Shown in pieces: positions 52,687 to 60,865 of a stretch of 64,000 bases of DNA. The DNA is taken from the NCBI RefSeq assembly GCF_015714715.1, contig NZ_WAHS01000002.1, positions 62,001 through 126,000 of the forward strand. The letters run 5' to 3'. The position numbers were made by a program, and so were the translations under genes. Position 1 is the stretch's first letter, and the number at the start of each line of letters is the position of its first letter. The notes below the pieces were generated by a model. The model ran no database searches and was not told where the DNA came from. It was given only the letters and a program-made list of their open reading frames with translations. This stretch comes from Aestuariivirga litoralis. GTDB lineage: Bacteria > Pseudomonadota > Alphaproteobacteria > Rhizobiales > Aestuariivirgaceae.

Positions 52687-53597
52687 GCCCTCGGTGCCGC
52701 CGCACGTTTCAAGCGATCGTTGATCGCCTCCCCCAACCCCATCTCGGGAATCGCAGCTACGGCAATTGTTGAGGAATTGGCGTTATCCAATTGATGCAGC
52801 ATGGCAAAAAGATTTGCTGCAGCCTCCACCACATCGCCCGTGCGCGACAGGTTGAGCGGCGCATCAAGCGCCCCAAATCCCAACCGTGCTTCGCCCTCAC
52901 GCCACTCTTTCGCATTGAGCCGCATGACAGCGCGCGGCGCATAATGAGACTCGAGTTGCCCTGGCGCGTGCAGGGGTCCGGCCACGGGTGCTTGCAGTTT
53001 TTGACCCAGGGCATCTTCTATTTTTTCGCGTGCAAGGCCGCCCGCGCGCAACAGGCGTGGCATATCATCAAGCAAGCTCACCACGGTGGATTCGACCCCG
53101 ACTGCAGATGGCCCACCATCAAGAATGAAATCAACCTTGTCGCCCAAACCCTCACGCACGTGTTGCGAAGTGGTTGGGCTGATGCGGCCCGAAGGATTGG
53201 CAGAAGGTGCCACCACCGGGCGGCCTACTGCGCGCAACAATTCCAGCGCCAGAGGATGCTGCGGCACGCGGAGCGCAATCGATGGCAGCCCCGCCGAAGC
53301 CAGCAACGAGACCGGGCAGCCCGCCTTGCGCGGCAGCACCAGCGTCAACGGCCCCGGCCAGAACCGCGCCGCCAAAGTCAAAGCCGCCGCCGGAAATTCC
53401 GCCAACGCAAAAGCGTCCTCAACATCGGTCACATGCGAAATCAGCGGATTGAATTGCGGCCGCCCTTTGGCCGCATAAATCCGCGCCACGGCACGGTCAT
53501 CAGTGGCATCGGCCCCCAACCCGTAAACCGTCTCGGTCGGGAAAGCCACCAGGCCACCGCCAAGCAAAATAGTCGCTGCTGTCTCCATATCCGTCAT
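52683..53597 (-). CDS. L-threonylcarbamoyladenylate synthase (Sua5 type)
   Basis: A 304-residue protein that makes threonylcarbamoyl-AMP from threonine, bicarbonate and ATP for the t6A37 modification of tRNA. The YrdC domain is clear (AFPTETVYGLGADATDD, KGRPQFNPLISHV, FWPGPLTLVLP, VVAPSANPSGRISPT), and the extra C-terminal 90 residues are the Sua5 domain. First gene of a three-gene run with the FAD oxidase and ltaE. Confidence 0.93.
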   Translation of the reverse strand: MTDMETAATILLGGGLVAFPTETVYGLGADATDDRAVARIYAAKGRPQFNPLISHVTDVEDAFALAEFPAAALTLAARFWPGPLTLVLPRKAGCPVSLLASAGLPSIALRVPQHPLALELLRAVGRPVVAPSANPSGRISPTTSQHVREGLGDKVDFILDGGPSAVGVESTVVSLLDDMPRLLRAGGLAREKIEDALGQKLQAPVAGPLHAPGQLESHYAPRAVMRLNAKEWREGEARLGFGALDAPLNLSRTGDVVEAAANLFAMLHQLDNANSSTIAVAAIPEMGLGEAINDRLKRAAAPRA

Positions 53598-53644
53598 GGC
53601 CGCGCCCTATAGCATCTGCTTCCAAATTCGGCTAGCCAAGCGCC

Positions 53645-54619
53645 ATGCCCACACTTGTCTATTCTCACCCAACGTCTTTGGCCCATCAGACGCCGGATGG
53701 CCATCCGGAGCGGATTGACCGCATCCGCGCCGTGCATCAGGTGATCTCCTCGCCGCTGTTCAAGCCGCTGGTTCACCGCGAAGCGCCGCTGGGCACTGGC
53801 GAACAGATCATCCGCGCCCACACCGAGGAGCATTACCAGCGCCTCTTGGCGGCTGCACCCGAAGTGGGCTTTGAATATCTCGATTCTGACACCGTTATGA
53901 GTGCGGGCACTTTGCCCGCCGTCCTGCGCGCCGTCGGCGGCGCCTGCGCTGCCGTCGATGCTGTGATGAAAGGTGATGGCGAAAATGCCTTTGTCGCCAT
54001 GCGCCCGCCCGGCCACCATGCCGAGCATAACCGGGCTATGGGCTTTTGCTTTTTCAATCAGGCCGCCATCGCTGCCTTGCATGCGCGCGCCAAACACGGC
54101 GCGCAGCGCGTGGCCGTGATTGATTTCGATGTGCATCACGGCAATGGCACACAGGATATTTTCTGGTCGGATGAAAATCTGTTCTACGGGTCTACCCATC
54201 AAATGCCGCTTTATCCCGGGACCGGCTCACGCAGCGAAACCGGCGTGGGCAATATTTTCAATGCGCCTTTAAAGGCCGGCGATGGCGGCGTGGAATTTCG
54301 GGAAGCGATGAACAGCGTCATCCTGCCCGCGCTCAACCTGTTTGAGCCGGAACTGCTGATCATCTCCGCCGGTTTCGATGCGCATGTGCGCGATCCGCTG
54401 GGCAGCCTCGAACTGGTGGAAGAAGATTTCGCCTGGGCCACTTTGCAACTGATGGAAATTGCCGACACGCATTGCGATGGTAAAATTGTTTCGGTGCTGG
54501 AGGGCGGCTATGATCTGCAAGGTCTCGCCGGCGGCGTGGGCGTGCATTTGCAAACGCTGATGCATGGCTCCGCCTTCATGGACGGCATGGAAGAACAAGA
54601 GGAAGACGACAATGAGTGA
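53645..54619 (+). CDS. Histone deacetylase-family (AcuC-like) amidohydrolase
   Basis: A 324-residue zinc amidohydrolase. The catalytic and zinc residues are seen in [19 protein letters not shown] (near residue 120), [13 protein letters not shown] (Asp/His, near 158) and [12 protein letters not shown] (Asp, near 240). Bacterial relatives remove acetyl groups from acetoin-related proteins, polyamines or acyl-lysines; the target is unknown. Its stop overlaps the xseB start by 8 nt, an arrangement seen in many alphaproteobacteria. Confidence 0.9.
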   Translation: MPTLVYSHPTSLAHQTPDGHPERIDRIRAVHQVISSPLFKPLVHREAPLGTGEQIIRAHTEEHYQRLLAAAPEVGFEYLDSDTVMSAGTLPAVLRAVGGACAAVDAVMKGDGENAFVAMRPPGHHAEHNRAMGFCFFNQAAIAALHARAKHGAQRVAVIDFDVHHGNGTQDIFWSDENLFYGSTHQMPLYPGTGSRSETGVGNIFNAPLKAGDGGVEFREAMNSVILPALNLFEPELLIISAGFDAHVRDPLGSLELVEEDFAWATLQLMEIADTHCDGKIVSVLEGGYDLQGLAGGVGVHLQTLMHGSAFMDGMEEQEEDDNE

Positions 54620-54857
54620 CGCCACCGATATCACCGGCATGACCTTTGAAAAGGCCTTGGCCGAGCTGGAAACCATCGTGGCCAAACTTGAAAGCGGCAA
54701 GGTTGACCTCGAAGAATCGATCAAGATCTATGAGCGCGGCGAAGCTCTGCGCAAGCATTGCCAGACCAAACTGGCAGAGGCAGAAGCCCGTATCGAAAAG
54801 ATCACGCTCTCGCCGCAGGGCAAACCCACCGGCGTGACCAAGCTGGATGTGGAGTGA
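54612..54857 (+). CDS. xseB: Exodeoxyribonuclease VII small subunit
   Basis: An 81-residue coiled-coil subunit. [43 protein letters not shown] is the characteristic helical hairpin of XseB, which with XseA degrades single-stranded DNA. Start ATG 54612 lies inside the preceding stop region. Its stop overlaps the GTG start of tlyA. Confidence 0.95.
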   Translation: MSDATDITGMTFEKALAELETIVAKLESGKVDLEESIKIYERGEALRKHCQTKLAEAEARIEKITLSPQGKPTGVTKLDVE

Positions 54858-55579
54858 GCAAACTCCGCCTCGATGAAGCCTTGGTGGTGCGCGGGCTTTA
54901 TCCCTCGCGGGCCCGTGCTCGTGATGCTGTGATGCGCGGCACCGTGCTGGTCAATGAAGCCCCAGCCCGCAAGCCCTCGCAGAACATTTCCGAAGAAGAC
55001 AAGTTGCGCGTGCATGACAAGGCGCGCGACTATGTATCCCGCGCCGCGCTGAAACTGATCCACGCGCTTGATCATTTCAATATTGAGGTGGACGGGCGCC
55101 GTTGTCTGGACCTTGGCGCTTCAACCGGCGGTTTCTCTCAAGTGCTGTTGGAGCGCGGCGCATCACAGGTCATCGCCATCGAAGTTGGCCACGGCCAGAT
55201 GATGCTGCAGGATGAGCGGCTGGATCTGCGTGAGGGCGTGAATGCGCGTGACCTGACGCGTGATGACGTGCCGGATGATGTGTCTCTGGTGGTCTGCGAT
55301 GTGAGTTTCATCCCGCTGCACATTGCACTGGGGCCCGCGCTTGAACTGGCGACGGAAGGTTCTCATTTGGTGGCGCTGATCAAGCCGCAATTCGAAGTGG
55401 GCCGCGACGCGCTGGGCAAGGGTGGCATCGTGCGCGAAGAACATCTGCAGCAGCAGGCCTGTGACGATGTGGCGGAATTCATCCGCCGCAACGGCTGGCG
55501 CGTGCTCGGCGTCACCGCTTCACCGATGGAAGGCGGCGACGGCAACAGAGAATTCCTGATCGCCGCCCATAAAGGCTAA
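54854..55579 (+). CDS. tlyA: TlyA-family rRNA methyltransferase
   Basis: A 241-residue protein with an S4 RNA-binding domain at the N-terminus ([31 protein letters not shown]) and a FtsJ-like methyltransferase domain ([18 protein letters not shown] near residue 82). TlyA enzymes 2'-O-methylate cytidines in 16S and/or 23S rRNA. Start: GTG 54854 overlapping the xseB stop (GTGA). Some family members are annotated as haemolysins for historical reasons. Stop overlaps the convergent PLP enzyme stop (CTAA). Confidence 0.93.
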   Translation: MSKLRLDEALVVRGLYPSRARARDAVMRGTVLVNEAPARKPSQNISEEDKLRVHDKARDYVSRAALKLIHALDHFNIEVDGRRCLDLGASTGGFSQVLLERGASQVIAIEVGHGQMMLQDERLDLREGVNARDLTRDDVPDDVSLVVCDVSFIPLHIALGPALELATEGSHLVALIKPQFEVGRDALGKGGIVREEHLQQQACDDVAEFIRRNGWRVLGVTASPMEGGDGNREFLIAAHKG

Positions 55580-56718
55580 ACGCCCGAAAGCGCCTGCTCA
55601 ATATCGGCGATCAGGTCATTCACATTCTCGATGCCGATCGAAAGGCGCACGAGATTATCAGGCAACGTACTCGTCGGCCCCTCCACCGTCTTGCGATGTT
55701 CGGCCAGGCTTTCCACCCCGCCAAGCGAGGTGGCTGGCGCAATGATTTTCAGCAAGGTACAAAACCGCTGCGCGCCATTGAAATCCGATTTGACCTGCAA
55801 GCTCATCATGCCGCCATAGCCACCGGTCATCTGCTTCTTCGCGATGGCATGGCCGTTCTGCGTGGCAAGGCCAGGATACAGCACGCGCTCGATCTTCGGA
55901 TGATTGGAAAAATGCCGCGCAATGGCCAGCGCATTTCCGGTGGCCTGATTGTAGCGCACAAACAACGTGCGAAGCCCGCGCAGCAGAAGCCAGCATTCAA
56001 ATGGCGGCAATGGCGAGCCGGTGATCGTGCGCAAGCGTTGCACTTCCTGCCAGCGCGCATTCACTTCGCGCGTGACCAATATGCCAGCCAGAACGTCAGA
56101 GTGCCCATTGAGATATTTGGTGGCGGAGTGGAAAATAACATCTGCACCCAGCGTAAGCGGATTGCAGGCCACAGCACCCAGCGATGTGGCGTCCACCGCG
56201 AGGATGGCGCCCACTCTATGCGCGGCGGAAGCAGCGGCCGCAATGTCGATCACGTCCCAAGTCGGGTTCACCGGAGTTTCGATCCACACGAGATCAGTCT
56301 TCGGTGTAATTGCTGCGGATAGCTCTTCGAGATTGCTCGGATCACACAGCGTGAGCGAAATGCGGCCCTTTCTGTCCAGTTCCTGCAGCCAGGCTCTCAC
56401 GCCGTAATACATCACCGCGGGCGCCACCACATGCCCACCTTGCGGAATGGTTTCGGTCAGCGCCACCACGGCAGCCATACCTGAGGCGAAGGCCAAGGCA
56501 GCAGCGCCCTTCTCCAAACGCGCCACCGTTTCTTCAAGCGCCCACAAATTCGGTGAACCGTTGCGCTGGTAGTTCTCTTTCAGTCGTGGCTGATAATTTT
56601 CATCACGCGCATACGTCGTGGTTAGATAAACGGGTGGAGATACGGCGCCGGAATGCGGCTCGATGCCGGTGGCACTCTGCGCGGCAATGGTTTCAGGACG
56701 GAGTTTGGAGTTCGACAT
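55576..56718 (-). CDS. Transsulfuration-type PLP enzyme (MetB/MetC/MetZ-like)
   Basis: A 380-residue Cys/Met-metabolism PLP enzyme. The Schiff-base lysine is in IFHSATKYLNGHSDVLAG near residue 196, and the fold has the usual TTYARDENYQP entry and LVRLSIGIENVNDLIADIEQAL end. Choice between cystathionine gamma-synthase, cystathionine lyase and O-acylhomoserine sulfhydrylase cannot be made by eye. ATG 56718 has no Shine-Dalgarno sequence: the CTGGCCCC just before it is the right arm of a nested hairpin. Confidence 0.87.
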   Translation of the reverse strand: MSNSKLRPETIAAQSATGIEPHSGAVSPPVYLTTTYARDENYQPRLKENYQRNGSPNLWALEETVARLEKGAAALAFASGMAAVVALTETIPQGGHVVAPAVMYYGVRAWLQELDRKGRISLTLCDPSNLEELSAAITPKTDLVWIETPVNPTWDVIDIAAAASAAHRVGAILAVDATSLGAVACNPLTLGADVIFHSATKYLNGHSDVLAGILVTREVNARWQEVQRLRTITGSPLPPFECWLLLRGLRTLFVRYNQATGNALAIARHFSNHPKIERVLYPGLATQNGHAIAKKQMTGGYGGMMSLQVKSDFNGAQRFCTLLKIIAPATSLGGVESLAEHRKTVEGPTSTLPDNLVRLSIGIENVNDLIADIEQALSGV

Positions 56719-56720
56719 GT

Positions 56721-56768
56721 GGGGCCAGATAGAAATGTGAAGGAATATCCTTCAACACCACTGGCCCC
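56721..56768 (-). promoter_or_regulatory. Nested hairpin in the leader of the PLP enzyme gene
   Basis: Outer arms GGGGCCAG (56721-56728) and CTGGCCCC (56761-56768) pair perfectly over 8 bp and enclose an inner 7-bp stem TGAAGGA (56738-56744)/TCCTTCA (56748-56754) with a 3-nt loop. It ends 2 nt before the start codon on the transcript. By eye it does not match SAM-II. Confidence 0.55.
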
Positions 56769-56781
56769 GCATGATCAAGTC

Positions 56782-56994
56782 TTAAGCTGCGGCGTGCTTT
56801 CGCGTTGCAGTCTTTTTCACCGCGTGTTTCTTGGGGTGGTATTTTTGCGCTTTGATAAAGATCGCTTCGCGCTTGTCGGAATTTTTGGCCTCTTCAACGT
56901 CTGGGCCACCTTCCGAAACAAAGCGCATCATCGCATGCTTGTCAAAATCATGCTTTGCGGGTTTCTGCATCCAGTTCTTCAACCAGTTGAACAT
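56782..56994 (-). CDS. Small lysine-rich hypothetical protein
   Basis: A 70-residue basic protein, MFNWLKNWMQKPAKHDFDKHAMMRF..., ending in a lysine/histidine/alanine-rich tail (HPKKHAVKKTATRKHAAA). Start ATG 56994 with GGAG 6 nt upstream; an ATG 12 nt earlier is possible. The tail suggests nucleic-acid binding, but no family was recognised. It ends 63 nt before the PLP enzyme start. Confidence 0.5.
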   Translation of the reverse strand: MFNWLKNWMQKPAKHDFDKHAMMRFVSEGGPDVEEAKNSDKREAIFIKAQKYHPKKHAVKKTATRKHAAA

Positions 56995-57048
56995 CTGAAG
57001 CTCCATTCAAATAACTGAGATCGCCAGGCCCGTTCTGGGCCCGCGTTA

Positions 57049-57065
57049 CAGACATTCAATGTCTG
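57049..57065. repeat. Perfect 7-bp palindrome downstream of pdxH
   Basis: CAGACAT/ATGTCTG with a TCA spacer, between the pdxH stop (57084) and the small basic-protein gene. There is no T-run on either strand, so it could be a protein-binding site or a processing hairpin. Confidence 0.35.
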
Positions 57066-57083
57066 GAGGGTCGTTTTGGTTCC

Positions 57084-57719
57084 CTAGGGATAGAGCTTCA
57101 CCTTGTTCCAGCTATCGCCCACTGCGGCGCGGCGGAAAGCCACCCGGTCATGCAGGCGAAAAGGCCGGTCATGCCAGAATTCAATCGACAGCGGCTTCAC
57201 CCGAAAGCCACTCCAATAGGCCGGGCGTGGCACGTTTCCGATGGCATATTTGGCTGTGTACATGGCCACTGATGCCTCCAGTGCGAAGCGCCCTTCCAGC
57301 GGCCGTGATTGCGCACTGGCCCAGGCGCCGATGCGGCTGTCGCGCGCGCGCGAATTAAAATACGCATCAGCTTCCGCGTCCGTGACCTTTTCAACGAGCC
57401 CACGCACCCGCACCTGGCGGCGCAGGCTTTTCCAATGAAACACCAAGGCCGCCTTCAGCGTGGCCAGCAATTCCTGGCCTTTTTGGCTTTCATAATTGGT
57501 GTAGAAAACGAAACCTTGTTCATCAAAGCCCTTGAGCAGAACCATGCGCGCATTGGGCAGGCCTTCTTCATCCACCGTGGCCAGCGTCATCGCATTGCCG
57601 TCATTAGGCTCGGATTTCTCCGCGTCCTTCAGCCATTCGGCAAACAGCGCAAACGGGTCATCACGCTCGGTGAAGCCCGCTTGCGCCGTGGTCACTTTCA
57701 AGCGTTCAAGATCCATCAT
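57084..57719 (-). CDS. pdxH: Pyridoxamine 5'-phosphate oxidase
   Basis: FMN enzyme (211 residues) making pyridoxal phosphate from PNP or PMP. Recognised by [59 protein letters not shown] and the C-terminal [10 protein letters not shown]...WNKVKLYP. It supplies the cofactor for the many PLP enzymes in this window. Start: two tandem ATGs (57719, 57716), the first overlapping the SRPBCC stop as ATGA. Confidence 0.95.
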   Translation of the reverse strand: MMDLERLKVTTAQAGFTERDDPFALFAEWLKDAEKSEPNDGNAMTLATVDEEGLPNARMVLLKGFDEQGFVFYTNYESQKGQELLATLKAALVFHWKSLRRQVRVRGLVEKVTDAEADAYFNSRARDSRIGAWASAQSRPLEGRFALEASVAMYTAKYAIGNVPRPAYWSGFRVKPLSIEFWHDRPFRLHDRVAFRRAAVGDSWNKVKLYP

Positions 57720-58243
57720 TTCTCCACGATCGTCTTGATACTGGCCAAGCCCTTTTCAAAATCCTTGCCGACGATCTTGTCCATGTCGAACACAAAGCTC
57801 AGCACGCGAAACAGGAACGGGCGCGTACCACGCATTTCCCATTTCAGATGCGTGCCCTTGTCCTTCGGCGTCAGGGTGAACTCGGTGATGTTGGAAGCCT
57901 GGAACGGCTTGATGAAATTGAGATCAAGCTGCATGCGGTTGGGTTTTTCTGATTGCGTGATGTGCATCACACCTTCGCCCACCTTCTTGTTGCCCACCCA
58001 GGCATAGTGCGCACCCACACCCGCATCAGCGCCGGAATACGTGCGTTTCAGATTGGGGTCCATACCTTCCCACGGCGACCAGGCGGTCCAGTTGCGGAAG
58101 TCATTCAGCTGGTCAAACACCTTGGCTTGCGAGGCGTTGAAATCCGCCTCGCGCACCACGCTGAAGGACGGTGACTGCATCAGCCCGTAAAGCAGCAACG
58201 CCGCAACAATGACGACGATGATGATGATGAGTGCGATGAGCAT
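57716..58243 (-). CDS. Membrane-anchored SRPBCC (START-like) protein
   Basis: A 175-residue protein with an N-terminal membrane anchor ([21 protein letters not shown], residues 2-22) and a SRPBCC/polyketide-cyclase-like domain ([25 protein letters not shown]...[13 protein letters not shown]). These domains bind hydrophobic ligands. It overlaps pdxH by 4 nt, so both are made together. Role unknown. Confidence 0.82.
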   Translation of the reverse strand: MLIALIIIIVVIVAALLLYGLMQSPSFSVVREADFNASQAKVFDQLNDFRNWTAWSPWEGMDPNLKRTYSGADAGVGAHYAWVGNKKVGEGVMHITQSEKPNRMQLDLNFIKPFQASNITEFTLTPKDKGTHLKWEMRGTRPFLFRVLSFVFDMDKIVGKDFEKGLASIKTIVEK

Positions 58244-58310
58244 GCTGGCCTGTCCCCGTTATGTGATCGGCCAAGCATAGAGGCCATACAGCCCGTCCGT
58301 CCAGACGCCT

Positions 58311-58958
58311 TTATTTCAGTTTTTGATAGACCAGATGCAGCGCGCCCTCGCCTGCTTTGGTTTCAACGCAGGAATAGCCAAGCTTGGCCAGATCAATGCC
58401 GGCCAGCAGATTTTCGCCCTTGCCCATCACCAATGGCGAAATGGCCAAGTGCAGATGATCAACCAGGCCCGCAAGAAGACCATTGCGAACAGTCTGAACG
58501 CCACCATTGAGCCTGACATCCTTGCCCTGGGCTGCGGTTTTGGCCTTTGCCACCACAGCAGCGAGATCATCTGACACAAACTCAAACACCGTGCCGCCCT
58601 CCATGACGAGGGACGGCCTTGGGTAATGCGTCATCACAAAAACCGGAGTGTGATAGGGCGGATTTGGCCCCCACCAGCCTTTCCAGCTTTCATCCGTCCA
58701 TTCACCGCGCTGCGGCCCGAACATGTTGCGGCCCATGACCGAAGCGCCAATATTGTCAAAGCCGGTGGAGGCGAATTGATTATCAATACCGGTGCTGCCA
58801 CCATCTTTTCCAATCATGGTTTTGAACGTTTTGGTAGCCAGAAAAGACTTCGGCAATTCCATGCCGCCCTCGCCAAAGGGATTTTTCAGAGTCTGGTTTA
58901 ACCCGGCGGCAAATCCATCCACCGAAACCATGAAATTCTCAACGCGTACTCTCGACAT
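58311..58958 (-). CDS. RibD C-terminal/dihydrofolate reductase-like protein
   Basis: A 215-residue reductase-fold protein of the RibD_C/DHFR-like family: ENFMVSVDGFAAGLNQTL near the N-terminus, MGRNMFGPQRGEW near residue 75, and LDHLHLAISPLVMGKGENLLAG near the C-terminus. NADPH-dependent reduction of an unknown substrate is expected. It lies 10 nt downstream of the AHSA1 gene and closes the ArsR-controlled unit. Confidence 0.84.
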   Translation of the reverse strand: MSRVRVENFMVSVDGFAAGLNQTLKNPFGEGGMELPKSFLATKTFKTMIGKDGGSTGIDNQFASTGFDNIGASVMGRNMFGPQRGEWTDESWKGWWGPNPPYHTPVFVMTHYPRPSLVMEGGTVFEFVSDDLAAVVAKAKTAAQGKDVRLNGGVQTVRNGLLAGLVDHLHLAISPLVMGKGENLLAGIDLAKLGYSCVETKAGEGALHLVYQKLK

Positions 58959-58968
58959 TTTTATCCCC

Positions 58969-59946
58969 TCAATTCGCAGCGAGATATTTTTGCAAGGAAT
59001 CCAGCGTGCCGGTCCAGCCGCCGCTCATGCTGGCATGGGCAGCGCGGAAGGTCTGGCCTTCCTCATCATCAATGCCGGCATAGATCCATGAGATTTTCAG
59101 CTTGGTGGAATTCGGTCCTTCCGGGATGAACTCAAACTGCGTCACCATTTCCAGCGGCCAGGTCGGCGACATGGGATGTTTGGTGATCCCGCCGTCCCTG
59201 TCAGAGAAGCTCTGCAGATAGACCACGCGCGAATGCGGAGTGATCTCGGTGTAAGTCACCTTGCCCCACATTTCGCCGCCATTCGGCATCGCCAGCCCAT
59301 AATGATAGGTGCCGCCGGGCTTCAAATTCTGCTCGGCCTTTATCACCGTCATGCCGGGTGGTGCAAACCACTGCTTCATTTCCTCCACGCGCGTGCAGGC
59401 CTGAAACAGCCGCTCTTGCGCAACGGGATAAGTGCGCTCGATGACGAACATGTTCTTCTCATCAGCCATCGGCGCAACATAAGCTGCGAGGCGGTCGAGA
59501 TTCTGCTTGCCGCCCTCGGCCACGCCGAAGCTCAAAATATTGTCGCGTGCTGCCATGCTGGCTTCATTGACGCGAAGTTCAATGCGGGTCTTGCCGCCCT
59601 CTTCTTCGAACAGTTCCAGCTCGCCCACGAATTTGTGGTCGAATTCGCTGGCGCCGCCATTGTCATGGTCCCAGCGCATGTAACGCGGCGGATCAATCTC
59701 GCGGTAGATAATGCGGTTCGGCCAATCCTTGCCATCGGGCCCATGCATGGTGAACAGCCATTGCCCGTCCACTTTCACATCCATGCTTTTGATGCTGTTG
59801 CGGAAGCCGTCCGGCCCCCAGAAATGCTTGATGTGTTCCGGCGTGGTCAACACTTTCCAAACCAGGTCACGCGGCGCGGAGAGGAGACGGGTGGTGATGA
59901 TCTGCGGCTTGTCTTCAGGAAGAATGGTCTTCGAAAGGCTGGTCAT
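58969..59946 (-). CDS. Tandem AHSA1/SRPBCC-domain protein
   Basis: A 325-residue protein of two AHSA1-type domains. The first (about residues 12-150: LLSAPRDLVWKVLTTPEHIKHFWGPDGF) and second (about 165-325: TYPVAQERLFQACTRVEEMKQWFAPPGMTV) are similar to each other. Such double-domain proteins often accompany ArsR-type regulators. Ligand unknown. It sits 4 nt downstream of the arsR-like stop. Confidence 0.86.
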   Translation of the reverse strand: MTSLSKTILPEDKPQIITTRLLSAPRDLVWKVLTTPEHIKHFWGPDGFRNSIKSMDVKVDGQWLFTMHGPDGKDWPNRIIYREIDPPRYMRWDHDNGGASEFDHKFVGELELFEEEGGKTRIELRVNEASMAARDNILSFGVAEGGKQNLDRLAAYVAPMADEKNMFVIERTYPVAQERLFQACTRVEEMKQWFAPPGMTVIKAEQNLKPGGTYHYGLAMPNGGEMWGKVTYTEITPHSRVVYLQSFSDRDGGITKHPMSPTWPLEMVTQFEFIPEGPNSTKLKISWIYAGIDDEEGQTFRAAHASMSGGWTGTLDSLQKYLAAN

Positions 59947-59950
59947 GGTT

Positions 59951-60274
59951 TTACTCCTTGATTGAACTCAAATAGGTGGCGAGGCGGTCAAGCCGCTGTT
60001 CCCAGATTTCGCGGTACCCGCTCATCCACGCATCCACTTCGGCAAAGCCTTCGGGTGAAAGCTTACAGGGGCGCTGCTGGGCGGCACGGCTGCGGGTGAT
60101 CAGCCCCGCCACTTCCAGCACTTTGAGATGCTTGGAAATGGCGGGCAGGCTCATGTCAAAAGGTGCAGCCAAGGTGTTCACCGTGGCCTCTCCCTCGCGC
60201 AGCCTCGCCAGGATGGCGCGACGCGTCGGGTCGGCCAAAGCCTGGAGTTTGAGGCTGAGCGGATCAGAGGTCAT
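59951..60274 (-). CDS. ArsR-family transcriptional regulator
   Basis: A 107-residue winged-helix repressor. The HTH is in NTLAAPFDMSLPAISKHLKVLEVAGLITRSRAAQQRPCKL. The metal-binding ELCVCDL-type motif of ArsR/SmtB is missing, so it belongs to the non-metal group linked with AHSA1 proteins. It overlaps the DoxX start/stop junction by 1 nt. It likely represses the promoter upstream of doxX by binding TTAACT-N4-AGTTAA. Confidence 0.88.
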   Translation of the reverse strand: MTSDPLSLKLQALADPTRRAILARLREGEATVNTLAAPFDMSLPAISKHLKVLEVAGLITRSRAAQQRPCKLSPEGFAEVDAWMSGYREIWEQRLDRLATYLSSIKE

Positions 60275-60702
60275 TACTTCAGGCAGGTCCGGTTCCAGGT
60301 GAGAACACGGCCCGGGCCACTCACCGCGCCGAACAGCAAGCCGGCAGCAAAGGGAAAGTGGCTGACAAAAGCGCCGAAGTTCAAACCTTCAGCATCTTTC
60401 GACCAGGTGCTCATGCCGTGGAAGGAGAAGGCGAGGAACACGACATAGATGGCAGCGAGAATGCAGGCCTCGCGGAAATACGCGCCAGTGAGGAAACTGA
60501 TGAACAGTGCGAGTTCAAAGATGGCCGCAATCCAGGCCAGCGGCACTGACATCGGGAAGCCCGCTGATGCAATGTAAGTCGCGGTCATGTTGATATCGAT
60601 GAACTTGAACGTGAAGGCCATGGCGAACATCGCGGCCATCACCAGCCGGCCGACCAGCAGCGCCGCGGTTTTCCAGCCTTGGTTTTGAATTGTCTTATCC
60701 AT
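60274..60702 (-). CDS. DoxX-family membrane protein
   Basis: A 142-residue integral membrane protein with about four hydrophobic segments (AALLVGRLVMAAMFAMAF, ATYIASAGFPMSVPLAWIAAIFELALFISF, EACILAAIYVVFLAFSF, FVSHFPFAAGLLFGAV), typical of DoxX. Relatives take part in thiosulfate oxidation or redox stress. First gene of the unit of DoxX, ArsR, AHSA1 and RibD-like genes; ATG preceded by GGAGG 4-8 nt upstream. Confidence 0.85.
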   Translation of the reverse strand: MDKTIQNQGWKTAALLVGRLVMAAMFAMAFTFKFIDINMTATYIASAGFPMSVPLAWIAAIFELALFISFLTGAYFREACILAAIYVVFLAFSFHGMSTWSKDAEGLNFGAFVSHFPFAAGLLFGAVSGPGRVLTWNRTCLK

Positions 60703-60732
60703 AACATCCTCCTTATTTATCTATTCAGTTAA

Positions 60733-60748
60733 TTAACTTGTGAGTTAA
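60733..60748. promoter_or_regulatory. Putative ArsR-family operator
   Basis: Perfect inverted repeat TTAACT (60733-60738), TGTG, AGTTAA (60743-60748) in the leader of the DoxX gene, overlapping the -10 region of the promoter. The neighbouring TTAATTAA extends the AT-rich symmetry. Confidence 0.6.
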
Positions 60749-60774
60749 GTACAGAAACCGAAACACTCTGTCAA
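60746..60774 (-). promoter_or_regulatory. Promoter of the DoxX-ArsR unit
   Basis: On the minus strand, -35 TTGACA (60774-60769), 17-nt spacer, -10 TACTTA (60751-60746). The operator overlaps the -10, so binding of the ArsR-like protein would block the polymerase. Confidence 0.7.
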
Positions 60775-60865
60775 CGGCCCTCCACTTTCTTTCGTTCCTT
60801 TTTCATGGCAAGACGCGAAGCGGGTTTTGCGGAACCCTGACCGTTACAGATTTTCGGGGTAAATA

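Noticed and set aside
54854-55579. Haemolysin
   Set aside because: S4 plus FtsJ-like methyltransferase domains identify TlyA as an rRNA methyltransferase; the haemolysin name is historical.
56721-56768. SAM-II riboswitch
   Set aside because: The location fits, but I could not find the conserved loop and pseudoknot sequence of SAM-II; only simple nested stems are seen.
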